A stretch of DNA of 64,000 nucleotides, from assembly GCF_000961095.1 (NCBI RefSeq), contig NZ_CP011058.1:1-64000 (forward strand). The letters are read 5' to 3'. A program made the translations under genes and the position numbers. The stretch is from Paenibacillus beijingensis (lineage in GTDB: Bacteria > Bacillota > Bacilli > Paenibacillales > Paenibacillaceae). Below are positions 1 to 9,526 of the stretch, one piece after another; within the stretch, counting starts at the first letter, position 1, and each line of letters begins with the position of its first letter. The notes under the pieces were generated by a model. The model searched no databases. It saw nothing but the letters and a program-made list of their open reading frames with translations, and had not been told where the DNA came from.

Positions 1-7
1 TGGCGCG

Positions 8-1116
8 TTAACTCATAAAATCTTTCAGCCGCTTGCTGCGGCTCGGATGTCTGAGTTTGCGCAGCGCCTTCGCTTCAATCTGACGGATACGTTCTCTCGT
101 TACGCCGAACACTTTGCCGACTTCCTCCAGCGTACGCGTCCGCCCGTCTTCGAGTCCGAACCGCAGCCGGAGCACATGCTCCTCCCGCTCCGTCAGTGTA
201 TCCAGCACCCCGTCGAGCTGCTCCTTCAACAGTTCGAAGGCCGCGGCATCCGCAGGGGCTTGGGCATCTTGGTCTTCGATAAAGTCGCCCAAATTCGAGT
301 CGTTCTCCTCTCCGATCGGAGTCTCAAGCGATACCGGCTCCTGGGCGATCTTCAATATTTCCCGTACTTTCTCCGGACTCACATCCATTTCGCTGGCGAT
401 TTCCTCGGTAGAAGGCTCGCGGCCGAGCTGCAGCACCAGCTGCCGGGAAATGCGCATCAGCTTGTTGATCGTTTCCACCATATGAACCGGAACCCGGATC
501 GTTCGGGCCTGATCGGCAATGGCCCGCGTAATCGCCTGACGAATCCACCATGTGGCATACGTGCTGAATTTATAGCCTTTTGTATGGTCAAATTTGCCGA
601 CGGCTTTCAGAAGCCCCATGTTGCCTTCCTGAATGAGATCGAGGAAAAGCATGCCCCGCCCCGCGTATCTTCGGCTATACTGACGACAAGACGCAGGTTT
701 GCTTCGGCCAGCCTGCTTTTTGCCTCTTCATCCCGTCCTTAATTCGGAGCGAAATTCCACTTCCTGCTCTGCGGACAGAAGCGGCACCCGTCCGATTTCC
801 TTTAAATACATCCGGACCGGGTCGTTGATTTTGATACCGGGCATTAGCGTTAGCTCGCTCTCCAGCCCGTTCCCTTCTTCTTCTTCGGGATATCCGAACT
901 GCCGGATTGGGAGCGGCCGGGTTCAATAATTTCGATTTCGAGCCCGGAAAGCCGTTCGAAAAAAGCGTCAAACTGCTCGGGCGTTAATTCAAAAGGATCC
1001 AGCTTCTCCACAATTTCATTATAAGAAAGCGAAAATTGCTCTTTGCCTTTCCGAATCAGCTGTTCCTGTACCTGTTGAAGCGTCATTTCCGTTTCCGACT
1101 GTAAATAATTAGCCAT
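8..1116 (-). CDS. rpoD: RNA polymerase sigma factor SigA/RpoD-like, frameshifted
   Basis: Primary-type sigma factor that directs RNA polymerase to -10/-35 promoters. The ATG at 1116 follows a GGAGG site. The first part is a region 1.1 domain ([15 protein letters not shown]). Region 1.2 ([17 protein letters not shown]) lies in a second frame, and regions 2 to 4 ([18 protein letters not shown], then the region 4 helix-turn-helix [20 protein letters not shown]) in a third frame to the stop at 8. Three one-base shifts are needed, near 890-910, 732-734 (GGGG read as GGG) and 673-675 (CCC read as CC). The region 2-4 part is very close to SigA of Bacillales, while region 1.1 looks more divergent. 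Firmicute sigA normally follows dnaG; here the upstream neighbour is a tRNA gene, so this may be a second copy. It is either misread sequence or a decaying duplicate. Confidence 0.88.
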
Positions 1117-1152
1117 TCCAGCTCCTCCCGGTTTGCGGCACAGCAAATTTTA

Positions 1153-1181
1153 TTGACATTTGAAACGAATTGTGATACATT
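1153..1181 (+). promoter_or_regulatory. Strong sigma-A promoter facing away from rpoD
   Basis: TTGACA at 1153-1158, a 17-base spacer, then TACATT at 1176-1181. It points to the + strand, where no protein gene follows before the terminator at 1289-1320. Confidence 0.5.
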
Positions 1182-1187
1182 TAAATG

Positions 1188-1320
1188 ATTGAATTATTAT
1201 GAGTAATCTGGATTTTAACAGATATCTCAAAATAAATCCAGTCTTTTTTACTTATTATTATAGTTTCCTCTTAATAGATTACGAGATTCCGGTCCGGAGC
1301 GATTCCGAACCGGTTTTTTT
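1188..1320 (+). ncRNA. Candidate small RNA between rpoD and tRNA-Leu
   Basis: The stretch runs from a consensus-like promoter (1153-1181) to an intrinsic terminator (1289-1320), giving a predicted transcript of about 130 nt. An internal stem pairs CTGGATTT (1208-1215) with AAATCCAG (1234-1241) and is itself followed by a short U-run, so a shorter transcript is possible. An ATG at 1200 opens about 40 codons but has no ribosome site. This rests on promoter and terminator shape only; I recognise no RNA family. Confidence 0.3.
1289..1320 (+). terminator. Rho-independent terminator
   Basis: The arms CCGGTCCGGA and TCCGAACCGG pair with one mismatch around a GCGAT loop and are followed by seven T residues on the + strand. 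Confidence 0.6.
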
Positions 1321-1392
1321 GTGAAGAAAATCACCTCATTTCATATAACGAAATGATAGGCTGTTTGCTTCGCTGATCACCGTTAATAAACT

Positions 1393-1420
1393 AAAAAGGC
1401 TTCAGCTTATCGCTGAAACC
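1393..1420 (-). terminator. Terminator downstream of tRNA-Leu copy 1
   Basis: On the minus strand GGTTTCAGC pairs with GCTGAAGCC around a short loop, followed by TTTTT. It lies directly 3' of the tRNA gene. Confidence 0.65.
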
Positions 1421-1438
1421 TTGTCGTTTGAATCGTTA

Positions 1439-1525
1439 TGGTGCGGTCGAGAGGACTTGAACCTCCACGGCTGTTACACCACTAGAACCTGAATCTAGCG
1501 CGTCTGCCAATTCCGCCACGACCGC
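1439..1525 (-). tRNA. tRNA-Leu (anticodon CAG)
   Basis: An 87-nt class II tRNA including an encoded CCA end. The acceptor stem GCGGTCG pairs with CGACCGC. The anticodon stem CTAGA/TCTAG closes the loop TTCAGGT, giving CAG. The long variable arm and the T arm (GGTTCAAGTCC) are present. An identical copy lies at 6074-6160. Confidence 0.95.
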
Positions 1526-1585
1526 ATGTTGAACTTGTCAACGAGAAATATCTTATCACAAATAAGAATTGAGGTCAATGTTTTT

Positions 1586-2556
1586 TTAGAGCGTACGGTT
1601 CAAAAAAATGTTTAACCGCCTGCCGATATCCTGCTTGATCGGTTCGAAACGCCATCCCGTGTCCGGCCTCCGGAACAATGAACAGCTCTTTATAGCCTGC
1701 ATATTCTTCATACAAACGGTGCACCATCTCCGTCGGCACGTAAGTGTCCGCCGCTCCATGGATAAACAGAATGGCAGCACCGCCGCCTTCACCTTTTCAA
1801 AGCGGAAGCTTCCCCGAAGAAATAACCTGCTCGCAGCCGGCACAGAAGGCTTGTCGCATCGATAAACGGGAACGCCGGCAGCTTGAACATCCGCTTCAGC
1901 TGATAACTCAAATATGTTTGGCCGATGTGAAGGCGCAATCCGATACGATTCCTTTCACATTGACGGGCAGACGCTCGCCCGCGGTCATGAGCACGGCCGC
2001 CCCGCCCATCGATACGCCGTGAAGCACAATTTCCGTATCCGGTCCGTTCCGGGAAATGAGCCAGTCGATCCACTGTACGTAATCCCGCCGGTCCAGCCAG
2101 CCGAACCGATGTAGCGCCCTTCGCTTTGCCCATGGCTCCGGTTGTCCGGAATGAGAACGTCGTATCCGAACGTCTCGGCATAAAGCCGGCGAGCGAACCC
2201 ATATCGCGCTTTGCGCTCCCCGTATACCCGTGCGCCAAAATAACGGCTCTTCGAGTCGGCGCTTTTGCCGGCAAATAATAGCCGCGCAGCTTCAGTCCGT
2301 CTTCTGTCGTGATACCGACTTCCTCGAGCGGCTGCTGCTCCAGCCAGCCGTTATCAAACGAATGCTTCCCCGGGCTGGGATAAATCGGATCACCCTCCAA
2401 AAACTGCTGCCGCTTCCGGACAACAGCCATGTTGAAAAAATGAAACGCCGCATAGGCAAGCGCGGCAGCAAGCAAGACGATAATGATCACGACGGTTAAA
2501 ACAACAGTCAATCTCCCTCTCCTCCGTCCGAGATAATGTGCAGAAAGCCTCCTCAT
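1586..2556 (-). CDS. Alpha/beta hydrolase, membrane-anchored, frameshifted
   Basis: A serine-hydrolase-type protein of the membrane-anchored alpha/beta hydrolase family found in Bacillales. It starts with a basic N-terminus and one hydrophobic segment (LTVVLTVVIIIVLLAAALAY). Next come the oxyanion-side motif LAHGYTGSAKRDMG, a nucleophile elbow read in another frame as HGVSMGG, and a C-terminal half with HGAADTYVP and a final GHGMAF carrying the likely catalytic His. One shift near 2180 is a TTTT read as TTT; at least two more are needed. The repaired length of about 310-325 aa is normal for the family. The substrate cannot be inferred. It stands alone between tRNA-Leu and the sugar ABC operon. 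Confidence 0.75.
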
Positions 2557-2597
2557 AAAAATAGCACGTCTCGGCGGCAGATGTCAGAGGGAAACAG

Positions 2598-2931
2598 TCA
2601 CATCACTTGAGGCTTTCGGTAAAAGGACGGGCTGCTGCCGAACGCCTCGGTAAACAGCTTCGTAAAATGGCGCGTGCTGTAATATCCGACCGCTTCGGCA
2701 ACCTGCTTGATCTGCATGTTGGAGCCGATCAGCAGCTCCTTCGCCTTCAGCATGCGGATCCGGGTCAAATGCTTGACAAACATCGTACCGGTTTTTTTAT
2801 GAAACAGCGCGCTTAAATAATGGGAGAAACGCTCAGCATAGCCGCAATTTGCCCGATGCCGATATCATCGGCGTAATGGGCGTCGACATAATGGAGCACC
2901 TGCTCGACAAGATCGGCGGTAAGAACCGCCC
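2598..2931 (-). pseudogene. AraC-type regulator, C-terminal DNA-binding domain only
   Basis: Two AraC-family helix-turn-helix motifs can be read, one from AVLTADLVEQVLHYVDAHYA onward and one in IKQVAEAVGYYSTRHFTKLF, ending at PSFYRKPQVM. This matches the C-terminal ~110 residues of YesN-type response regulators, which commonly lie beside sugar ABC operons of this kind. The receiver or sensory N-terminus is missing: the sequence runs straight out of a permease gene at about 2931 in a different frame. A further one-base shift lies near 2828 (expected FSHYLSALFHKKTGT). It is probably non-functional, being the product of a deletion or a misassembly. Confidence 0.7.
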
Positions 2932-3468
2932 CGTTCCGTCGATCATCGCGGCTTCGTCCAGCTCCTTCGGAATCGTACCGATAAATCCGGTGTACAAAAA
3001 GATGTCATCGGCAGATGGAACGTGACATGAAGCAGAATAACGCCCCAATAGGTGTTCATGCCGCTGATATCCACCATAAATTTGTAGAGCGGCACGAGAA
3101 TGGTGAGCGGCGGAACGATCAGCGCGGAAACGAAGAGCGCGTAAATAAACCGGTTCCAGCCCGTCTGCCGGCGTGCAAGCGGGTAAGCGGCGATCGAGCC
3201 GATCATGACGATCAAGGCAATCGCAAAAATCGTGACGATGATATTGTTGCGGAAAGCGACTGCCAAATTCCGCTTCCCGCCAGGCGTTAATAAAGTTATC
3301 CAGATACAGATAACCGGGAAACACCCATTTAGAGCTCAAATCGTCAGCCGCTTTAAACGAGGTTGTCACCAAAATGTAGAAAGGAAGAATGTGAATGAGA
3401 CAAATGACGACGGCTGTCAGATTGAGCCAGCTTTTTCTTTTTCGCTTGTCCGCGGTTACCTTCTTCAT
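2932..3468 (-). pseudogene. Sugar ABC transporter permease, MalG/YtcP-like, 3' truncated and frameshifted
   Basis: Inner-membrane permease of a carbohydrate uptake-1 ABC importer. The start reads MKKVTADKRKRKSWLNLTAV with a first membrane span; later spans include IIVTIFAIALIVMIGSIAAY and FIYALFVSALIVPPLTIL. The ATPase-contacting EAA loop begins (PKELDEAAMIDG) but stops after about ten residues at 2932, where the AraC remnant begins, so the last ~80-90 residues are absent. One-base shifts lie near 3268 and 2985. The gene overlaps the upstream permease by four bases, as expected in an operon. Confidence 0.75.
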
Positions 3469-4404
3469 GCCGACACCTCTCTTCTACGGAGCAAAATAAG
3501 AGCCGCAATGCTGACCACGGAAATAATAATAAACATCAGTATGCCGATCGTCGACGCGTAACCCGCATCCTCGCGGCCGAAATAGAGCTGGTACATTAAA
3601 GTTGAGAGCGAAGCCGAAGCGTATCCCGGCCCGCTGTTTGTCATCGCGGCGACGACGTCGAACAGCTTGAGACCGCCGATCAGGTGAGCACCATGCTGAC
3701 GGTGAACGAAGGTGCCAGCAGCGGCCACGTCACATGGAAGAAACGCGAGAGGGGCCCGCCCCGTCGATCGTCGCCGCTTCATAATAGTCCTGCGGGATGG
3801 ACTGCAAGCCGGCCAGAAACAGCACCATTGCGATACCTAAGTATTGGTACGTGTTGACGAACGTAATAATCCAGACGTTCACGTTAGGATCGCCGAGCAA
3901 ATTGGAGGGCCGGTCCTGGAACAGCAGCAAGATGTCGTTGATCGCCCGCCTTCGTATTGGAAAAAGAAAGTACCAGATGTAACCCATAATGAGCGCGCTG
4001 ATGATGACCGGCAAATAAATAATCGTTCTCACGACGCCGCGGATGCGGATGCTCATGTTCAGAAACAGGGCGTACAGCAGGCCGATCACGTTCTGGAAGA
4101 TCGTGCTTCCGAGCCCGTAAATGAATGTGTTTTTAATAACCGTCTTAATGTCGGGATCCTGTAACATCCGCTTGTAATTGTCAATCCCGATCCATTTGTA
4201 GTGCTGATTGTAGCCGTCCCAGTTCGTAAACGAGATTTGAATACCTTTAAGAAACGGGTAAAAAATAAAAATCGCGAACAGCAGCAGCGCAGGCATATAG
4301 AGCAGATTGATCACGCTCCCCGACCTTGCCAGCCGCCGGAAATAGGACGGCACCGGTCTCCCGGCCGATACCGACTGCAGTGAAAGCCGCTTCATATCTT
4401 CCAT
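3465..4404 (-). CDS. Sugar ABC transporter permease, MalF/LplB-like, frameshifted
   Basis: Partner permease of the same importer. The ATG at 4404 (MEDMKRLSLQSV) is placed by a GGAGGA site. Six spans are visible, starting INLLYMPALLLFAIFIFYPF. The EAA loop is DYYEAATIDGAG, and the C-terminus GPGYASASLSTLMYQLYF continues to a last span and LRRREVSA. One-base shifts after IDGAG (near 3735) and near 3690 break the reading. The family is about 300-320 aa, in line with the repaired length. The substrate is probably an oligosaccharide or uronide; no ATPase gene is nearby, and many such systems share an MsmX-type ATPase encoded elsewhere. Confidence 0.8.
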
Positions 4405-4443
4405 ACTCTTTCCTCCTCGTTGAATCAAACAAGAGTCTTTAGA

Positions 4444-4466
4444 CAAAAGAGGGGCGCGCGCCCCCC
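4444..4466 (-). terminator. Hairpin between binding-protein and permease genes
   Basis: A GC-only palindrome GGGGCGCGCGCCCC at 4451-4464 is followed on the minus strand by TCTTTTG. It probably attenuates read-through or stabilises the binding-protein mRNA, a usual arrangement in sugar ABC operons. Confidence 0.45.
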
Positions 4467-4483
4467 TTTATCGGGTTGAAACA

Positions 4484-5807
4484 TTATTGATCCCGCAGGC
4501 GCTCATATTCCGATTTCATCTTGTCGGCAAACTGCTGCGGGCTTACGCTGCCGGCAAGCAAGGCGGTACCCGTCTTGCAGATGACATCCCACATTCCGTT
4601 CGGCAAATATACACGGTCGAAGTATGGGAATACGCGGACGCCGGCGAATTCGTCATAGTACGCGGAGAACTCATGCTCGGACGAGATATCTTAAGACCGG
4701 CGGGAAGCTTCGTCGCATTGGCGAAGCGCGACATATTTTCAGGCTTGGCGAAGAACGCGATCAGTTTCTTCGATTCTTCCAGATGCTTGCCGTCTTTCCA
4801 TGCTCCCACCGTATACCTCTCGCCGCCGGAGAAATTCGTGCCGTCGCCGGCAACCATTGAAGTAAGCGGCATAATGCCGACTTTCACGTTAGGATCGACC
4901 TTGTGCACTTCATCCGCAAAGCTGGTTCCTCCTATAATAAAGGCCACCTTGCCTTGCGCGAACCGCGTCGGCATATCGCTGCGCTTGGCCGTCAGCACAT
5001 CTTCGTTGATATATCCTTTTGATTTCAAATCAAGCAGTTTTTTGCGCAAGTTCCGCCCACTTGTTCCAATCGAAATTGCCGTCCAGCAAGCTTTGGGCAT
5101 CGTTCTGAGCCGGACTGATGAACAGAGATGTGGCATACTGATCCAAAAACTGGCCGATCATGCCGTTATCGACGCCGGACATAAAGAACGGGGTGATTTG
5201 TCCGCCGCTGCTTGTTTTCAGCGTTTCCGCCGCGGCCAATAATTCCTCGAACGTTTGAGGCGGTTTAATGTTGTATTTGCTTAAGACATCCGCATTATAC
5301 GTAATGCCGTCCTTCGCTTCGCTCAGCACAAGCGTGTAAACTTTGCCGTCTTTATCGACGACGACCGGCTTGATCGTATCGGTAAGGTTGCCCGCCACGG
5401 CTCATCTTTCAGATCCGCCAAGTAGTTGCCGTAGCGGATAATCGCCCATCCGTGCGTATCGAATACGTCCGGAAGATCGTTCGCCGCCATCTTGACCTCA
5501 AATATTTTCATATTCCGAGCCGGGGAATTGGAACTCCACCTGAATATTCGGGTTTTCCTTCATAAAGTCGCCCGCAATGCCTTTCAGCGCATCCTGAACC
5601 GCAGAGTCGGACGTCGTATTGTAGACCGTCAGCCTGATTTTGTCCCGCTCCTGAAGCGGCCGCACCCGAACCCTGGTTTTCCGTTTTGCTGCCGTTTGCC
5701 GAGCCGGACGAATTGCCTGACCCATTGCCTTGGCGTTGGGAGCAGCCCATCAGGACGAGAGAGAAAGTAAGAAACACCGTCATGATCATGAACATCGCTT
5801 TGCGCAT
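4484..5807 (-). CDS. Sugar ABC transporter substrate-binding lipoprotein, multiply frameshifted
   Basis: Extracellular solute-binding protein (family 1) delivering sugar to the permeases that follow. The start is MRKAMFMIMTVFLTFSLVL with lipobox LMGC, then a Gly/Ser/Asn-rich linker. Reading then hops between frames: IRLTVYNTTSDSAVQDALKG, LPDVFDTHGWAIIRYGNYLA, GITYNADVLSKYNIKPPQTF, GKVAFIIGGTSFADE, and the end SEYERLRDQ at 4484. At least five one-base shifts are needed (near 5680, 5500, 5395, 5040, 4680). The repaired length of about 440 aa is normal. It is the first gene of the operon, behind a promoter with a CcpA site. Confidence 0.8.
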
Positions 5808-5863
5808 CGTACTCGAAGCCTCCTAGGAATGATTTGTGAAAACGTATTCATTTTCTTGGGATA

Positions 5864-5891
5864 ACTATAGCGTATTTGTTAACGCTTTCAA
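5864..5891 (-). promoter_or_regulatory. Promoter with overlapping CcpA (cre) operator
   Basis: On the minus strand TTGAAA (5886-5891), a 16-base spacer and TATAGT (5864-5869) form a sigma-A promoter 57 bases before the lipoprotein start. TGAAAGCGTTAACA (5877-5890) matches the cre consensus TGWAANCGNTNWCA at every fixed position and covers the -35 and spacer, implying carbon catabolite repression. Confidence 0.65.
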
Positions 5892-6026
5892 ATGTCGTAA
5901 TTCTACAATTCGCGAGCTCTTTTCAACGGTGAGCTTGCGACGTGTGTGCCGGCTAGCATGGCTCAGGACTTCTAAAAATGGGATGAACTCGGTTGAATTA
6001 CTCCGACAGCGGCTAGGCGCACACGA

Positions 6027-6057
6027 CAAAAATAAACCCCCAGATTATTCTGGAGGG
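6027..6057 (-). terminator. Terminator downstream of tRNA-Leu copy 2
   Basis: On the minus strand CCCTCCAGA pairs with TCTGGGGG around ATAA, followed by TTTATTTTT. Confidence 0.65.
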
Positions 6058-6073
6058 CGTTGCTTGTTAAGTA

Positions 6074-6160
6074 TGGTGCGGTCGAGAGGACTTGAACCTC
6101 CACGGCTGTTACACCACTAGAACCTGAATCTAGCGCGTCTGCCAATTCCGCCACGACCGC
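6074..6160 (-). tRNA. tRNA-Leu (anticodon CAG), second identical copy
   Basis: All 87 positions match the copy at 1439-1525, including the encoded CCA. The 3' flanks differ: each copy has its own terminator. The two copies are 4,635 bases apart in the same orientation. Confidence 0.95.
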
Positions 6161-6221
6161 ACGCCGTGAACACTCAATAATCCTAACATGCGGCATGGGA
6201 CAAGTCAAGCGGATCGTTAAT

Positions 6222-7951
6222 TCATTCTGTGATATTTTTCATGCTTAAAACAAGGAAGTCGTTTCCGTGCTTTAGCCGCATTAACCTATTGTAAAATTTG
6301 ATGTATTTAAGTCCGACATGCAGCATTAACCGTTTTTCGGAATCATGGACACTGCATCCGGTTAACTGCTCGATTTTTTGAAGCCGGTATTTCATTGTAT
6401 TGGCATGTACGAACAGCTTCTCTGCCGTTTCTGCCAGAGCGCAATTATTGGCGAAATATTCCTTTAATGTCGCTACAAGGTTGGAATTGTTGGTCCAGTC
6501 ATATTCGACCAGCTTGCCGATCGTCTCCGAATATAAGCCTTCCAGCTCGTTCCAATCCTCCATCTGACTCAATATACGGTAGATGCCCAAATCTTCGTAA
6601 TGGATCAAGCCGCTCTCTTCCGTAATCGGCCCGCCTAATCGAATAGCTTTACAGGATTCGGAATAGCTTCGATGAATGCCTTTCAGCCCGGGATAGAAAC
6701 GTCCGATTCCGATCGTAATCGACAAATCATCGAATTCTTTAGACAAATGACGCCGAACGGAATTCGCTACATTTATTATAGCTCCCTTCTGAGGATCGTT
6801 CAGATAAAGCAAACCTTCTTTTCCACTCCCATCCTCCCTGGGGTAAAGCACGGCGATTAGTTCTTTCTGCTCGGTAATATAACGTTGTGAGTGCTGAGAC
6901 GAAAAATTTCGGCCACTCTGCGCATCAAAATCCGTTTTCGTTCCTGATACCGCAATGATTCATTGTCACCGCTTTTGGAAAGGTGAGGACGTTCCCCGCA
7001 AGCGATTGTAAACACTTGATAATTTTTGCTTAGGTCCCAGCCGAAATGGTTTCCTTTCATAATCATTTCAGCGTTCTCCTGAACTTGTCCAAGCAGCACT
7101 TCCGATAAAAAGTCGTCCTTGTAGTTTTGTTCGACATCCGACTTTGTCATTACCTTAAGAAATTCCATCGCCATTAGCGGCACCGTGCGATCGAGCACAT
7201 GGAAATCGCTCTCCAGAAACTCCCGCTTCGTTTGCCAGCATGTTACTTCGCCGCATAATTCGTCGTTCAGCAACAGCGGAGTCACAATGCACGGGGTCAT
7301 TTGTCCATCCAGCGTCCGCTGCATCCGGATCGTGCGCTTGGCAGATTTCAACTCATTCTTCTGCGCCCGTGTCAAACGAGCAACATTCCTCCCCTGAAAA
7401 TATCCTTCAAGGGTTGGAATCTCCGATCCTACCGTAAGGATATTACCTGTCATCTGTTGTACAGCACTAATCAAAGCAGGTATCCCTTTGCCCCCCATCG
7501 CCAGTTCCGTTATCCATTGGAAGAACGATTCCTTCTGTTCTTCTCCGGGGTTGGACTTCCTAAGCATCAGTTCAATGAGAGGAGACATAATATCCAGATA
7601 GGAAACTTCGTTATCGATTTCGATGATGGGAAAATCAAACCGATTCCCCGCTTCCAAGATAGCTTGCGGAATTTCATCGACATAACGGTGTGTTTTAACC
7701 GCCAATGCCGAGCTTCCCACTTCGTGTAGCTGTTCAACCAGACGAGAAATAGCTTCCTCATCTTCTTTAATAGGGTATAAACTAGTAAGAAGCAGTTCGT
7801 TGCCTTTCAACCATCGAATGACATCCGGCACTTCCATAACCGTAATATGATTAATAATTTTTTCGAGTCCTTTTTCTCCCGCAACGACTTTACATCGGGT
7901 TAGTCCACCAATACCCATTGCTTCTCTTACACTAACACCCATCCGGCTCAC
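6222..7951 (-). CDS. PucR/CdaR-family transcriptional regulator, one frameshift
   Basis: The protein opens with a PucR N-terminal ligand domain (VSVREAMGIGGLTRCKVVAG ... NELLLTSLYPIK) and ends with the PucR C-terminal helix-turn-helix (LFVHANTMKYRLQKIEQLTG). Reading stops at 6857 and resumes in another frame as YITEQKELIAVLYPREDG. The best repair is a T6 run read as T5 near 6891 (AEIF then SSQHSQ). The repaired protein of about 575 aa is normal. Members regulate purine, proline or other nitrogen catabolism genes. It lies between a tRNA gene and the AT-rich island and might act on the pyrimidine genes at 28-33 kb, but no target is shown. Confidence 0.85.
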
Positions 7952-8206
7952 CTTCTTTACAAGTGCCTACTTGCTACCTTTTCACTATTCAAAACTATTC
8001 GATGAAATGTATTGTAATTCCGTAAGCCTGCCTGATCTGAAAAGCTTGCTGATTAGGTTCCTATTATCGGATCTTTCACGAGCCTCTCCCTCATTTTAGA
8101 TGCAGTTTTATTTATCATGACGAGCCTTCAGGGAATAGAGCGCTCCAATAAAAAATAATGTATATAATAAATTTATTTGTAATTGAAACTATCCTAAGAG
8201 CTGACT
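7952..8206. other. Intergenic boundary of the AT-rich island
   Basis: No gene, clear terminator or repeat seen. Base composition drops here from the chromosomal level to strongly AT-rich, which continues to about 24.5 kb. Confidence 0.4.
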
Positions 8207-9253
8207 CTAAGGTTTGTGATTATAATGATCATGATTGTAACTTGAAAGGTCTATATGGTTTTCAATCCATCGTATCGCCTCCTCTTCAGATCGTATTACC
8301 TTATGCAGCAAGTTTTCCAGCCCGGGATAATCACTCTTTCTTAAAGTCCTCATTTTAGGGTCTTTATTTTCCGCTATTTTCAATACTTTATTTGCCGCGA
8401 TTTGCGATGTTTGCGATATGCTTCTATATTTTTCAGCAAGTTGCGCATAGTCGGGGCAAATATCGGAGTAAGAACGCAGTATATTCGAATAATGCGTCCG
8501 AGAATCATAAAATCTTCTAATATTCCAATAGATCTGATTTAATTCTCGTTCTTCCTCAATAACAATTGTTTTCAAATAGTGAATGAATTCATAGAAAGCC
8601 TCGACACCAATCCTCTTCTCCTCTCCTATTGGCACCCAAACAGGGAATGGTTTCTCTCCCCGATTTATTAAAGTATTATTATAAATCGTTTCTAGAATAA
8701 ATTGTTTTCTGTGCGGCACTTCAAATCGTGATACATCAAAATACGTAAAGTTAAACCATTGATCTTGATTGCTCGACTCATGCAATGCGGCCAATGAAGC
8801 CATTGCTTGAAGGATAATATGGAGACTTACTTCCCCTGCATATTTGTAGTAGTGATCACATATATATACTTTATCGCCATGTATTTTAATTATCTCAAAA
8901 TAATGATTTATATGTTTGTCTTGGTAACATAAGCTGAACGGTAATTCATATACATCTGCGTTGACCATTAATGTATGACCACAATTCAGTTTTTCTTCCA
9001 TATGTTTAACAAGTTCCTGTTGGTCTGAAAACTTGAAATTGTAAGTCAATATCTTTCCACACTTATTCAAATGATTGGAAATTTCTCGATATAAATGCGA
9101 AAAGACAACCGTATCTTTGTTATTATAGGAGACCATTCCTGCCTGATTCCATAAGAAGTCGACAGATCCTAGTGCCCTTGTAAGAATTGCATTAACCGTT
9201 AGACCGAAGCAATTAAGATCTTTGCGGTAAAAAATATCGAGGTTTTCTACCAT
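8207..9253 (-). CDS. BtrH-like cysteine acyltransferase (second of two)
   Basis: 348 aa; the ATG at 9253 lies 9 bases after AAGGAGG. The N-terminal half has a papain-like pattern shared by BtrH-type proteins: an early Cys in NCFGLTVNAIL (Cys15), a His in NHYFEIIKI, and an Asp in VYICDHYYKY. BtrH moves an acyl group from a carrier protein to an aminoglycoside amine in butirosin biosynthesis. The C-terminal half is helical and charged, without a motif I recognise. It is the last gene of the operon, 273 bases after a free ACP gene. Transfer of an ACP-bound acyl or aminoacyl group is inferred from family and context; a protease or amidase role is the alternative. It shares the Cys / His-x-F / Asp-x-YY pattern with the protein at 9771-10703 but little other sequence. 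Confidence 0.65.
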   Translation of the reverse strand: MVENLDIFYRKDLNCFGLTVNAILTRALGSVDFLWNQAGMVSYNNKDTVVFSHLYREISNHLNKCGKILTYNFKFSDQQELVKHMEEKLNCGHTLMVNADVYELPFSLCYQDKHINHYFEIIKIHGDKVYICDHYYKYAGEVSLHIILQAMASLAALHESSNQDQWFNFTYFDVSRFEVPHRKQFILETIYNNTLINRGEKPFPVWVPIGEEKRIGVEAFYEFIHYLKTIVIEEERELNQIYWNIRRFYDSRTHYSNILRSYSDICPDYAQLAEKYRSISQTSQIAANKVLKIAENKDPKMRTLRKSDYPGLENLLHKVIRSEEEAIRWIENHIDLSSYNHDHYNHKP

Positions 9254-9526
9254 CAGTGAATTCCTCCTTGGGAGTTGCCAGACTCATGTTAGCCGAATCT
9301 TCGGAAAGGTCTGGTTTTTCCTGATTTCAGAAAGTCTTTCCATTTTCACGAGGCATTTTGATTACTCCAAACCGTTCTCACCCCTGATTGCTGTATGTAT
9401 ATAAATATATTACTATATTACTCAAGTTCTACCAAGTGTCTCCGTTACTTTTCTTGTTGTGCTGTATATATGGGTTGAACGTTTTCCGGCACACACCCTT
9501 CAAATATTACCCTTTAGAAATTCTAT
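9254..9526 (-). other. Intra-operon gap with hairpin
   Basis: The only long gap in the operon. A stem pairs CCAGAC (9278-9283) with GTCTGG (9309-9314), with an inner CCGAA/TTCGG, just upstream of the ribosome site of the following gene. Read on the + strand it has a T5 tail like a terminator. A TTG-started 24-codon ORF (beginning KGVCRKTFNPY) follows the ACP gene but its ribosome site is poor; I do not call it as a gene. Confidence 0.3.

Noticed and set aside
9400..9526. 24-codon ORF after the ACP gene as a possible peptide precursor
   Set aside because: TTG start with weak ribosome site, no leader/core features, and it lies in the least conserved-looking gap.
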